Assembly (NCBI GenBank): GCA_963576725.1
Contig: OY755242.1
Coordinates: 22,503,315-22,567,314 of the forward strand
Reading direction: 5' to 3'
DNA from: Azorinus chamasolen
Taxonomy: Eukaryota; Mollusca; Bivalvia; Cardiida; Solecurtidae
Length of the DNA: 64,000 nucleotides
In this document: in pieces, positions 50,504-61,587 of the stretch
Position numbering within the stretch: position 1 is the first letter of the stretch
Layout: each line of letters starts with the position of its first letter
Notes under the pieces: model-generated
Told to the model about the DNA's origin: nothing
The model's database searches: none
Seen by the model: only the letters and a program-made list of their open reading frames with translations
Made by a program: the position numbers and the translations under genes

Positions 50504-52030
50504 TATTTCAATTTTAAAGATAGCTGTTATATTTCAGATATATTTCAGTTCTGACAATTCCATTTAAAATTCAATAATTGTCATAACATTATCTCAGACA
50601 GACCAGGCAGTTTGGTTACAAAAAAATAAATTAAGATTAAAATGTTTGATGCAGATCGGACTGTTACAGGTGTTCTAATCAACTCATTATATGCCTAATG
50701 TCATTGACATGAGCAAACTGTAGACCCAGATGAAGGAGCCTTCTTATCAGGGTCTGCACTGTTTGCTTCCCAAATTATTTTAAAAAAGGTCACACAGGCA
50801 AAAGAAACACCTTCTGAAAAGGAGTTCAGCAACATGATGAGAAAGATTCTATCTTTAAAATTGATGTACTTAGTAGCCCATAGGCCTGGTCTGCATTTCG
50901 GTATAGTTCAAACTTGTATTTACAACACAATGTTTGATATTCTTCCTAGGATAATATTCACATATAATTTACAATGGCAGCCCCTTTTGTGATTTTATAA
51001 TCCATGTAAATAGCTTTTGCACCTATTATCTACCTAACAAAGTAGTCATGTGCTATTATTACTTTTTTTCTGTCAGTCCCATAGTATTTTTCGTATAATA
51101 GTACATGTTTGTGTTAAGAGGAAAGTGTTAGATGATCGTGTATGTGTTATGTTTTGTATGAATGCTGAAGTTGGCTTTTTAGTTGAACGGTTATGAAATC
51201 AGTGTGGTTTAAAATAGTTTTATCTAGTGTCAACTACAAGTCTGGTTTATATTTAAGCAGAATGTCTGCCCTTTCTGTGGAATGGTTAGTAATTTTGGTC
51301 AAAGTTGGTATGAGTTTACCATTACATTTAATGAAAAACAGGGATTATATAGCAGATTGAATGATATAATTTTTGGTAAAGATGTTGAAATCAACACAAA
51401 AAAAATCATACCTATGTTTATATAGGGATTGAAATTAAAAACAAAATGTGGCAAAAACTTATTTACATTTGACTCTTTTGCGTACTAGCAGCAAATTTGT
51501 AATGATGCAAATGGTTTTGGCATCTCATCAAACCAATCTGATTTTAAATAACTTTGAGAATAGTAGCAGACGATTATATTAGCAGACAATAAGTAAATAA
51601 GTGCAAAGAGTTGTAGAGCATGAGGGAGTAGTTGAGTGTAAGCATGGTTCTCTGTGTGCCAGTTGTATGTCATATCTTAGCCAGGGTACAGGATTCTGTT
51701 GCTATACTCAGCATTACAATAGTTTATTTTGTATTTCAACCAGAAGGGAATTATGTCATCTATATACAAGTATTCATATATTCTACTATTTTTGAGAGGT
51801 CACTTGTGATTTCTTGTGTTAACTTTCAAGAACTTGTATGCAAGTGGAATAAAGGTGTTTTCTTTGAATTCGTGTTGCTTTTATTTTGGCCACATTTTAT
51901 TACAAAAGATAATACTTGCTCCATGACTGCTGTAATCCTTTACCTCATAGTCATAGATACACAAACTGAGCAGATCTAGATGAGACAACTCCTGTTTCTG
52001 CCATTGCCAAATCGGCTAACATTTGTTAAT
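50504..52030. other. unassigned sequence with one MITE core
   Basis: A hairpin MITE remnant (GCAAACTGTAGACCC..CAGGGTCTGCACTGTTTGC) lies at about 50713-50766 and a fragment GAGCAGATCTAGATGAGACA at 51968. A 115-codon frame at 51632-51979 is hydrophobic but lacks splice or family evidence. Confidence 0.35.
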
Positions 52031-52800
52031 CCCCCGCCTCGGAGCGGGAGGGGGGTTAATGAAACTCAAATGTTAACCAAATTGAGACTTGCTGAACAAG
52101 TGGCAATCATTTTGGGTCAATATCACATTTGATGGTCAGGTGTTCTAAACTTAAATTTTCATTATATTTTCGTTGACACGTCATATTTTCTTAACAACTG
52201 GAAGGTTGAGTCAAATGTCAACCACGTTGAAATGTCGGCAAAAGCAGCGCAATTTCCATTAGAGGCAACATATCCTTTTCGATCTCTGCAATGGCTTAAT
52301 TGATATATAGCTGTCCTTTGGACTGCTTATATTTGTTAATCCCCGATCACAGAGTGGGAGGGAGGTTTATAGGAATTGCCTTCCTGTATCAGTTCATAAT
52401 AATTTCGTATCCACTCCATATCTCCTATACCACTGGAAATATTTTCATGAAACTTGCCGAAAAAAATGTTAACCAAGTTAAGTCGATGTGCAGAACACAT
52501 GAGGCAGCCATGTCGGGTCAAGGTCACAATTAAAGGTCGAGTTTTTTAACCTTCAGTTTCCATTACATTTTCGTGTCACCTCCATATCTTCTTAACCCTT
52601 TGAAGGATTTCATAAAACGAGAGTCAAATGTTAGCTAAATTGGGAAGGTGTGTAGAACACATGGGGCAAGGTCATATTTGAAGGTCAAGTGTTCTAACAA
52701 TTTCGTGTCCACTCCATATCTCCTATACCCTGGAAGGATTTTAATGAAACTCAAATGTTAACTAAATTGAGACCATGTGCAGAACAAGTAGCAAACTGGC
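52031..52800 (+). repeat. HINE-like array, GTTAATCCCC type
   Basis: Two heads (TTAATCCCCCGCCTCGGAGC at 52027; TTAATCCCCGATCACAG at 52337), each with the reverse GGGAGG arm. Units of ~150-170 bases follow with AAATGTTAACCAAATTGAGA, GTGTCCACTCCATATCTCC and GGAAGGATTT.ATGAAACT. No 3' hairpin found. Confidence 0.5.
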
Positions 52801-53129
52801 AATCATGCTTAAAATATTTGTATGACCATCAATCCCTTTGAGCTAAAAGGTCAGTAGTTATGTGCCCTTGATTTAAACATACACTTTTGAAATTTTCACT
52901 ATAGCCATATATTTAAGGAAACTTAACCCCAATTCCAGTGGCTGTTTTTTATGGCCCAAATTACTAGGCATACGGAATATAGATTGGAGGTATTTTGTTT
53001 TTGAAATCATAATATTATTTGGTATGTATATTTGTCCCATGACTCAACTTTTGTGTGTTGCTATGTAAATGTTCAGGTTATGCCTGTTTGGGGCATATAG
53101 GTTCACGAGTTGCTATGGCTTGGAACTAA

Positions 53130-55559
53130 TTATACCTCTGCAAACGAAATTTGAGAGGAGGTATATAGGAATCGGTGTGTTGGTTGGTCTGTCTCTGTCT
53201 GTCGGTCCCTGGCACAATGAACACTCATAGTCACAATTTTAGTCCAATCTCCATGGAACTTGGTCAGAATGATTGTCTTGATAAATTCTCGAATTCGAAA
53301 GTGGGTCATGTGGGGTCAAATAGTAGGAAAACCTGGTGAACACTCTACATGTCACATTTTTAGCACAATCTTCATGAAGCTTGATCAGAATGATTGTCTT
53401 GATAAATTCTCGGACAAGTTTGAAAGTGGGTCATGTGGGGTTTAAAACTAGGTCAAATAGTAGGAATACCTAGTGAAGACTGGAGGTCACAGTTTTAGCC
53501 CAGTCAAATAGTAGGAAAATCTTGTGAACACTCGAGAGGTCACATTTTTCGCCCAATCTTCATGGAACTTGGTCATAATGATTGTCTTAATAAAATCTCG
53601 GACGACTTAGAAAGTGGGTCATGTGGAGTCAAAAATTAGGTCACTAGGTCTAACAGAAAATCCCTGTGAACACACATTCACATTCACAATTTTGCTGAAA
53701 CTTTATCAGAATTATTGTTTTGATAATAAACAAGAGATGTTTGTAAAACATGTATACCCCCCCCCCCCCCCCCAGACCCCTTACCTTTGATCTAGTGACC
53801 TCAACTATAGAGGTCATCTAGCGGTCATGACTAATCACCACAGCAACTTTGAATATCCTAAGCTAAACCACTGATCATTTATTGATCTGAAAACATTTCA
53901 CATATTAAGGTCATGGTGACCTTGACCTTTGACCTAGTGACCTCAACAACTTTAGGGGTCATCAAGTGGTCACAACCAACTACCACAGCAAGTTTGAAGA
54001 TCCCGAACCAAACCATTGAGCAGTTATTAATTGGAAACCATTTCATCAGTTAAGGTCATGATGACCTTGATCTTTAACCTAGTGACCTCAAAATCAATTA
54101 GGGGTCATCTAGTTGTCATGACCAACCACCACAGCAAGTTTGAAGATCCTAAGACAAACCCTTGAGCAGTTATTAATCGCAAACCATTTCACCAGTTAAG
54201 GTCATGGTGACCTTGACCATTGACCTAGTGACCTAAAAAATAATAGGGGTTATCTACTGGTCATGACCAACCACCACAGCAAGTTTGAAGATCCTAAGCC
54301 AAACCCTTGAGCAGTTATTGATCGCAAACCATTTCATCCTTTAAGGTCATGGTGACCTTGACCTTTGACCTATTGACCTAAAAAACAATAGGGCTCATCT
54401 AGTTGTCATGACCAACCACCTAAGCAAATTTGAAGATCCTAAGCCAAACCCTTGAGCAGTTATTGATCAGAAACCATTTTACAAGTTAAGGTCATGGTGA
54501 CCTTGACCTTTGACCTAGTGACCTCAAATACAATAGGGGTCATCCAGTTGTCATGACCAACTTCCGCAGCAAGTTTGAAGATTCTAAGCCAAACCCTTGA
54601 GCAGTTATTGATCGGAAACCATTTGACCAGTTAAGAGCATGGTGACCTTGACCTTTGACATAGTGACCTAAAAAGCAATAGGGGTCATCTTGTGGTCATT
54701 ACCAACTACCACAGCAAATTTGAAGATCCTAGGCCAAACCCTTGAGCAGTTATCGATCGCAAACCATTTCACCCTTTAAGGTCATGGTGACCTTGACCTT
54801 TGACCTAGTGACCTAAAAAACAATAGGACTCATCTAGTTGTCATGACCAAACACCTAAGCAAATTTGAAGATCCTAAGCCAAACCCTTGAGCAGTTATTG
54901 ATCAGAAACCATTTTACCAGTTAAGGTCATGGTGACCTTGACCTTTGACCTAGTGACCTCAAAATCAATAGGGGTCATCCAGTGGTCATGACCAACTATC
55001 ACAGCAAGTTTGAAGATTCTAAGCTAAACCCTTGAGCAGTTATTGATCGGAAACCATTTAAGGTCATGGTGACCTTGACCTTTGACCTAGTGACCTCAAA
55101 ATCAATAGGGGTCATTTAGTGGTCATGACCAACCACCACAGCAAGTTTGAAGATCCCAAGCCAAACCCTTGAGCAGTTATTGATCGGAAACTATTTCACC
55201 ACTTTAGGTCATGGTACCTTTGACCTAGTGACCTCAAAAACAATAGGGGTCATCTACTTGTCATGACCAACCACCACAGCAAGTTTGAAGATTCTAGGCC
55301 AAGTCGTTTATTAGTTATCGTTCGGAAACCATCGATCTACCGACCGACCGACAGACCGACCGACCGACCGACCTACCGACCGACATGTGCAAAGCAATAT
55401 ACCCCCATTTTTTCAAAAGGGGGGTATAAAAATAATCTCAGACGTGTTTGAAAGTGGGTCACGTGGGATCAACAACTAGGTCAAACAGAAAAACCTGGTT
55501 TGATTTGCGATCAAGGCAGCTGAACAGGGGTATTCCATCACCTTTAGTGATATTTCTAG
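53130..55559 (+). mobile_element. Helitron-like element (hairpin + CTAG end) split by a minus-strand HINE
   Basis: Head TTATACCTCTGCAAACG/GAGAGGAGGTATAT, then units of the TCACAATTTTAGTCCAATC and CAGAATGATTGTCTTGATAA type. The 3' end is hairpin ATCACctttaGTGAT (55537-55551) with CTAG at 55556-55559. Host sequence TTGATAA|AATCTCAGACG is split by the insertion at ~53730-55430. Confidence 0.6.
53730..55430 (-). mobile_element. HINE on the minus strand with 145-bp estrogen-response-element array
   Basis: Read on the minus strand: head TTTTTATACCCCCCTTTTG with AAATGGGGGTATATTG, (GTCG)n microsatellite (plus-strand 55337-55384), about ten ~145-base units, then GGGGGTATACATGTTTTAC, hairpin and CTCTTGTTT. 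Plus-strand units carry AGGTCATGGTGACCTTGACC, TTTGACCTAGTGACCT and AACCCTTGAGCAGTTATTGA. Perfect AGGTCATGGTGACCT starts at 53908, 54199, 54344, 54489, 54779, 54924 and 55061. Confidence 0.75.
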
Positions 55560-55776
55560 TTTTGATTACAGTCACATAGCCATACACTCGTAATGACCAT
55601 GTCTGTGAACTTTGGTCATATTGGTACTTTGTAGGCATTTTAGATGTTTGAAATAGTTGAAGACAGACATAGCATTATAATAGATCACCATAAGCGTTTC
55701 ATACTCTGGGTTTCTAGCTAAAAACTAGAATTGTGCCCCCATTTTCACATTTCTCACAAACTTTTGATGACTATTA

Positions 55777-55958
55777 TTAACCCATTATCTAATACGGAAG
55801 CCATTGCAAACACACTAGAGCAGTCTGATCAGGGTCTGCTGTTTGAGAAATGGTATAGATAAGATTCTACAGTTTCTATTGTGTCATTATAAAACTATAG
55901 CTACTTAAAGAAATGTGCAGTCATTGCCTTTAATAATATTTATGGGGTAAAGGGTTAA
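55777..55958 (-). mobile_element. family-A MITE, shortened core
   Basis: TTAA at both ends (55777-55780, 55955-55958). The core keeps only GCAGTCTGATCAGGGTCTGC; right end TTTATGGGGTAAAGGGTTAA. Confidence 0.65.
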
Positions 55959-56876
55959 CCCGTTCCCAGGTTAATATTTACATGTATATAAGAAATGACT
56001 GTCAAATATTTTTGTGTGGTTTATATTTGAGTTACTGTACATTGGTCACAGTATATTAGGTAGAGTCGGTTGAGGCTAAAATTCAGTACGCATGCTGTTC
56101 TACCTGTATATCCGAAGTGGTCCGTTTAGGACTATTTTTGGACTCGTTCATCATGTTTCATGTGGATGGATAAATATAGTTTTAGGGTGTAACTCATTCT
56201 GTACTCAGAAGGCATGTCGGAAAGGTATTGGTTTGGTTGAGACGATAGAATTGCTGGAGATGGAAATGTTGGAGGCGTGGTGTGTCACAGCAAAATGTGA
56301 GTTTTATTTTTCGAGTACAGTTGGTAAATGTTTTCTGCTTTATATTGTCATTTTGTGAATTGTTAATTTGCTTGTAATTGTGCTTGTGTTTTACAGAGTT
56401 CAAATTGTATACAAGATTTTTATATCTTGTAGGTGGCTCTCGGCCATAGGATCTATATGTGGCCTATGTTGAAACGTTTGCACGTGGTCCTATGTGGTGC
56501 TGCAATACTATGGGAGCTTATGTGACCTAAAATCAATAACGTATCCTTTACTTGGATCTGAATTATGCAGCGGTGTGCACATGGCATTTGGCTGGAATTG
56601 AGAGTTACCTGTGGAAAACGGAAATGTCCAGTGTGGCGTATACCTGTGTGACTGATTTTAGTTTTTATTGTTATTTCCTGGGTGGAAAGCACTGCAGGGT
56701 GAGACAAAACTAAGGTCCTGTGTGGATGTTAATTGTATGTATAATTAACTTTGATACATCTAAAAACACATCACACATTCAATCAGTAGTTTAGTGTAAT
56801 CCTCTTTAACTGAATTTAATATATAATTATGACTATTGAACATTGATACCGCTAAAAACAATTAAATTAAAAGTAA
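55959..56876. other. unassigned sequence with CCTGTGTGG motifs
   Basis: Repeated CCTGTGTGGA-like words start near 56607 and continue beyond 57360. No family resemblance in the 84-88 codon frames at 56092-56358 and 56453-56707. Confidence 0.3.
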
Positions 56877-56880
56877 AAGT

Positions 56881-57264
56881 AAACTAAAGCTCATTTAACT
56901 ATGAATTCATTCTTTATTTATTCATAATTTTGACCTAATTTCAAATATGCTTTAACTTCTATTTTTATTTGCAGATTGTAACTTTAAATTTGAAAATGTA
57001 AAGATCTTGCTTTGAATTTATATTCTAATTGAGTGTTTCTTCTTCAAATTATCTAAAAGTTGATTTAAAAGTAAACTAAAGCTCATTTAACTATGAATGC
57101 ATTCTTCATTTATTCATAAGTTTGACCTAATTTTAAATATGCTTTAACTTCTATTTTTATTTTCAGATTGTAACTTTAAATTTGAAAATGTAAATATCTT
57201 GCTTTGAATTTATATTCTGATTGAGTGTTTCTTCTTCAAATTATCTAAAAGTTGATTTATAACC
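56881..57264. repeat. 192-bp tandem duplication
   Basis: AAACTAAAGCTCATTTAACT begins units at 56881 and 57073. The two copies differ at only a handful of positions (for example GAATTC/GAATGC and TTGCAG/TTTCAG). Strongly AT-rich, no coding sequence. Confidence 0.8.
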
Positions 57265-57804
57265 CAATTATGTTAACATGTGGGGTTTTGTCCGCCTTGA
57301 CACATTTGGCAGTGGGTTTGTGTCCTATGGGGTTACGTCCTAGTGGGGTTTTGTCCGTACCCCTGTGTGGATATAGTGCGTAATCTAAAACAGTATTTCT
57401 GAGTATTAGTTGAAATGCCTTTCGTGTGTGGAAACATTAAATTAGAATTTCTCTGTGTGGGAATATGAAGTTATATAGACAAAGTATCCTGTGTGGACAG
57501 TTTAGATAGCAGAAAGAACTATTTTCCTGTGTGGAAAGTTGCTGAATAGAGACATAATATATAACCTAATAAATAATATGCGATTGTATGTGTATCAATA
57601 AGCAATAATGTCAATTATCGAACTGTTTTAATACTTAAGAAAAACATTATTATGTAATTATTCTATCAATATAGAATAATTGACATTCTGGTTTATTGAC
57701 ATTTACTTTTGATATTCTTTTATATATGTTTTATTAAAATTGCATGTAAATAGTAAAGACGCGTTATTAAATCTATTCATTGGTAAAGAATACCGGATCA
57801 CTTT
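57265..57804. other. unassigned sequence with GGGGTTTTGTCC and CCTGTGTGGA words
   Basis: GTGGGGTTTTGTCCG occurs at about 57280 and 57336. CCTGTGTGGA/TCTGTGTGGG words occur at about 57363, 57451, 57489 and 57529 with 35-90 base spacing. The rest is AT-rich. Confidence 0.35.
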
Positions 57805-58380
57805 GTTTTTAGCTCACCAGAGCACAAAGTGCTCAGGGTGAGCTTTTGTGATCACCTGATGTCCGTCGGCGTGCGTCGTCCGTCGTCAACAATTTGAACC
57901 TTTAAAAATCTTCTCCTCTGAATCTATAGGGTGCTCAGCTTTCATCTTTGGCACATAGCTTCACCTATAGGTCCTTTACAAAAGTTATATAAATTATGTC
58001 CCTGGAGTCAAAATTGGCCCCACCCTGGGGGTGTCAAGTTTTCAATAGAAACATATAGTGAAACTTTGAAAATCTTCTTCTCTGAAACTGGAAGGTTCTC
58101 AGCTTTGATATTTGGCACATAGCATCATCTATAGGTCCTCTACAAAAGTTATATAAATCATGTCCCTGGGGTCAAAATTGGCCCCGCCCCAGGGGTGGCA
58201 AGTTTTCCGTAGCTGACTGCTGTTTAAACACTAGTATCTTCCTGGCAAAAACTGCATGTCCCAGAGTTTAGATATTTGGTGTATGGATTTACTTAGTTTA
58301 CCTTTAAGAATTTTGTTAATATCATATTTCTGAGGTTAAAATTGGTCCTGCCCTTTGGGTTATACTTTAAAATAGGCTTT
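57805..58380 (+). mobile_element. HINE, GCTCACCAGAGC type, 3'-truncated
   Basis: Head TTTTTAGCTCACCAGAGCAC/AAAGTGCTCAGGGTGAGC, two to three units (AGGTTCTCAGCTTTGATATT, GGTCAAAATTGGCCCC), then degraded. It is followed immediately by another HINE inserted in a T-run. Confidence 0.6.
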
Positions 58381-59956
58381 TTATGCCCCCCAGATCAGAT
58401 CTGGGGGGCATATTGTTTTTGCCCTGTCTGTTTGTTTGTCTGTTTGTCTGTTTGTTTGTCAGCAACTTTAACATTGGTCATAACTTTTGAGCCAGTACAG
58501 ATAGAGACTTGATATTTGGTATGCATATGTATCTCATAAAGCCGCACATTTTGAGGGGTGAAAGGTCAAGGTCAAGGTCATCCTTCAAGGTCAAAGGTCA
58601 AATATATGGGTCAAATCACCGACTTTAACATTGGCCATAACTTTTGGACCAGTAGAGATAGAGACTTGATATTTGGCATGCTTGTGTATCTCATGAAGCC
58701 GCACATTTTGAGGGGTGACATGTCAAGGTCAAGGTCATCCTTCAGGGTCAAAGGTCAAATTGTCTGTTTTCTGTCTGTAACTTTAACGCAACTTTAACAT
58801 TGGTCATAACTTTTGAGCCAGTACAGATAGGGACTTGATATTTGGCATGCATATGTATCTCGTAAAGCCGCACATTTTGAAGGGTGACATGTCAAGGTCA
58901 AGGTCATCCTTCAAGGTCAGAGGTCAAATATATGGGTCAAATCACCGACTTTTAACATTTGCCATAACTTTTGGACCAGTAGAGATAGAGACTTGATATT
59001 TGGCATGTGTGTGTATCTCATGAAGCTGCACATTTTGAGGGGTGACATGTCAAGGTCATCCTTCAGGGTCAAAGGTCAAATTGTCGGTTTCTTTGTCTGT
59101 AACTTTAACATTGGTCATAACTTTTGAGCCAGTACAGCTAGTGACTTGATATTTGGCATGCATATGTATCTCATAAAGCTGCACATTTTGAGGGGTGACA
59201 TGTCAAGGTCAAGGTCATCTTTAAAGGTCAGAGGTCAAACACATGGGTCAAATCACCGAATTTAACATTGGTCATAACTTTTGAGCAAGTACAGATAGAG
59301 ACTTGATATTTGGCATGCATATGTATCTCATAAAGCCGCACATTTTTAGGGGTGACATGTCAAGGTCAAGGTCATCCTTAAAGGTCAGAGGTCAAGCATA
59401 TGGGTCAAATCACTGACTTTAACATTGGCCATAACTTTTGAACCAGTACAGATAGAGACTTTATATGTGGCATGCTTGTGTATCTCATGAAGCTGCACAG
59501 TGGGAGGGGTGAAATGTCAAGGTCATCCTTCAGGGTCAAAGGTTATTAACTTCAAATTGGCCATAACTTTTGAACCAATAGAGATAAAGTCTTGATATTT
59601 GGTATGCATGTGTATCTCATGAAGCTGCACATTTTGGGGGGGGGGGTGACATTACAAGGTCAAGGTCATCTTTCAGGGTCAAAGGTCACCAACTTTAACA
59701 TTGGCCATAACTTTTGAACCAGTAGAGATACAGACTTGATAGTTGGTATATGTGTGTTTCTTATTTGGCTGCACAGTTTGAGGGGTAACATGTCAAGGTC
59801 AAGGTCATCCTTTATGGTCAAAGGTCACCAACTTTAACATTGGCCATAACCCCATGAAGCTGCACAGTTTGAGGGGTGACATGTCAAGATGAAGGTCATC
59901 CTTTAGGGTCAAATATCATATCTAGGGGGCATAGTGTTTCACAAACACATCTTGTT
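58381..59956 (+). mobile_element. HINE, ATGCCCCC type, long array with extended half-sites
   Basis: Head GCCCCCCAGATCAGATCTGG/GGGGGCATATTG, (CTGTTTGT)n, about eight ~165-base units with CAACTTTAACATTGGTCATA, GACTTGATATTTGGCATGC and GTCAAGGTCAAGGTCATCC. 3' GGGGGCATAGTG, hairpin GTGTTTCACAAACAC and ATCTTGTT. Same family as 50114-50503. Confidence 0.75.
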
Positions 59957-60536
59957 CACTTCAGAAACTGCGGCTAAAGGTTTCTCCTTCAACCCAGTCC
60001 ACTGAGACTGACCTAGTATAGCCAGTTCCAGTGGTTTTACCCTTAGTCTAATCAGTAGAGTAGAAATTGTATTTAGCCAAATAAATAACAAACACTCATT
60101 TTAGATGGAGAAAACTAAGTGGATAATTCTCAAAATGCTCTTTGCATATCTATGTCCTGCATTAAGCTCTCAGATATCAATATAGAGTCTTATCAGTACA
60201 TCTGTTGTGAAGTTTAGCTGAATACAAGTCAAGTGTTCTATGCTGTAGCATTCTTTATCAGTATTATAGTTGTTTCAGAATTGTTGTCTGCTTGTCTAAG
60301 ATTGTTCACATTGTTTTTTAATACATGTCAATCTTACAATTAACTCTCTTGTACAAAACAATTATGAAGTACAATATTGGATTCTGATCTGACACATAAG
60401 TAATTTGAAGTTACATATGCGTCAGATCAGAATCCAAACTATGCTAGGTCTCCCTTTGCACTTTTGATAACAACTGGGTTGCCTCCCTTCTGGGTAGACA
60501 ACTGATATTTTTAGATCTGGCCTATTGCACAGACAA
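59957..60536. other. unassigned sequence
   Basis: Contains an inverted pair GATTCTGATCTGACACATAA (60380) and ATGCGTCAGATCAGAATCC (60417-60435), a ~20-base arm hairpin of unknown origin. No ORF. Confidence 0.35.
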
Positions 60537-60722
60537 TTAACCCTTTACTCCATAATTATGCATTTCTGCACCATTGCAAACAGAGTAGACCCAGATTAGA
60601 TGGCTCATTTAGTAGCCATATGATCAATCTGCTCTGTTTACTTATGATATTATATAGTGCAAATTGCATTAAATTATTTCCATTTTTGTGTTCAATATAC
60701 AATGTACTTATAATATGTTTAC
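60537..60722 (-). mobile_element. family-A MITE, right end truncated
   Basis: TTAA 60537-60540 with CCCTTTACTCCATAATTATG. Core GACCCAGATTAGATGGCTC; lost after about 60722, where the next MITE begins. Confidence 0.55.
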
Positions 60723-60964
60723 TTAACCCTTTCCCTCATATAAATGCCTTTTCATGCATTTGCAAACAGAGCAGACCCAGATCAGGTGGCTCCTTTAGCA
60801 GCTGTCTAATTAGGGTCTACTCTGTTTGTTAATGGAATTTGAAAGATGTTTTTCATTACTTTCTTAAATGGCTACACTTTTTATTTTTCATTATAACTAT
60901 TTTGTCCATGAACATTCAGTAGGTATTGAAATTTTGAATAAACATAGAACAGTGGAAGGGTTAA
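60723..60964 (-). mobile_element. family-B MITE, full length, reverse
   Basis: TTAA 60723-60726 and 60961-60964. CCCTTTCCCTCATATAAATG, core GACCCAGATCAGGTGGCTCC, tail AGGTATTGAAATTTTGAATA, GTGGAAGGGTTAA. Confidence 0.75.
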
Positions 60965-61009
60965 AAATAAGTTAAGATATGAATAATAATATGAACTCAT
61001 GTATCATCA

Positions 61010-61332
61010 TCTTCAGGTCCTTTACAAAAGTTATATTAATTATGGCCCTGGGGTCAAAATTGGCCCCGCCCCAGGGGTGGGTAGTTTTCAGTAGAAACAT
61101 ATAGAGCAAACTTTGAAAATCTTATGAAACTGAAAGGTGCTCAGCTTTCATATTTGGCTCATAGCATCATGTCTAAGTCCTCTACAAAAGTTATATAAAT
61201 TATGCCCCTGAGGTCAAAATTGGCCCGCCCCTGGGCCGACTAGTTTTCTATAGAAACATATAGTGAAAACTTTGAAAATCTTCTCCTCTGATAGTCTGGT
61301 GAGCGCTTCAGGGCCATTCTGGCCCTCTTGTT
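61010..61332 (+). mobile_element. HINE 3' fragment
   Basis: Two units of the GGTCAAAATTGGCCC type followed by an intact 3' end: GTCTGGTGAGCGCTTCAGGGC, hairpin AGGGCCATTCTGGCCCT, CTTGTTT. The 5' head is missing. Confidence 0.6.
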
Positions 61333-61439
61333 TAATAATTAACGGGTGCCAATATAACTTGTGCCAATGACAACGAATAGTAACTAGCCACACTTTTACA
61401 GCATTCTTAAGGAATGTTTGGACATATTCTAATCTATAT

Positions 61440-61510
61440 TATTCGATAAAGCAAACAGCAGACCCTGATCAGATGGCTCCTATCTGAGTCTACTCTGTTT
61501 GCAAGGGCGC
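61440..61510 (+). mobile_element. hairpin MITE core fragment
   Basis: GCAAACAGCAGACCCTGATC, GATGGCTCC, then GAGTCTACTCTGTTTGC. No ends. Confidence 0.45.
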
Positions 61511-61587
61511 GAATTCAAGATGTGCAGACAAAAGCAAATCTTAGTCTGTGTATCTGTCCCCACTCAGGTGGAGGCTTAACATGATAA

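Noticed and set aside
51632..51979. 115-codon hydrophobic ORF as a small membrane protein gene
   Set aside because: Ends in a MITE remnant, has no conserved motif or splice context, and AT-rich DNA gives such frames by chance.
56092..56358. 88-codon ORF with KACRKGIGLVETIELLEM
   Set aside because: No family resemblance and no splice or codon-use support.
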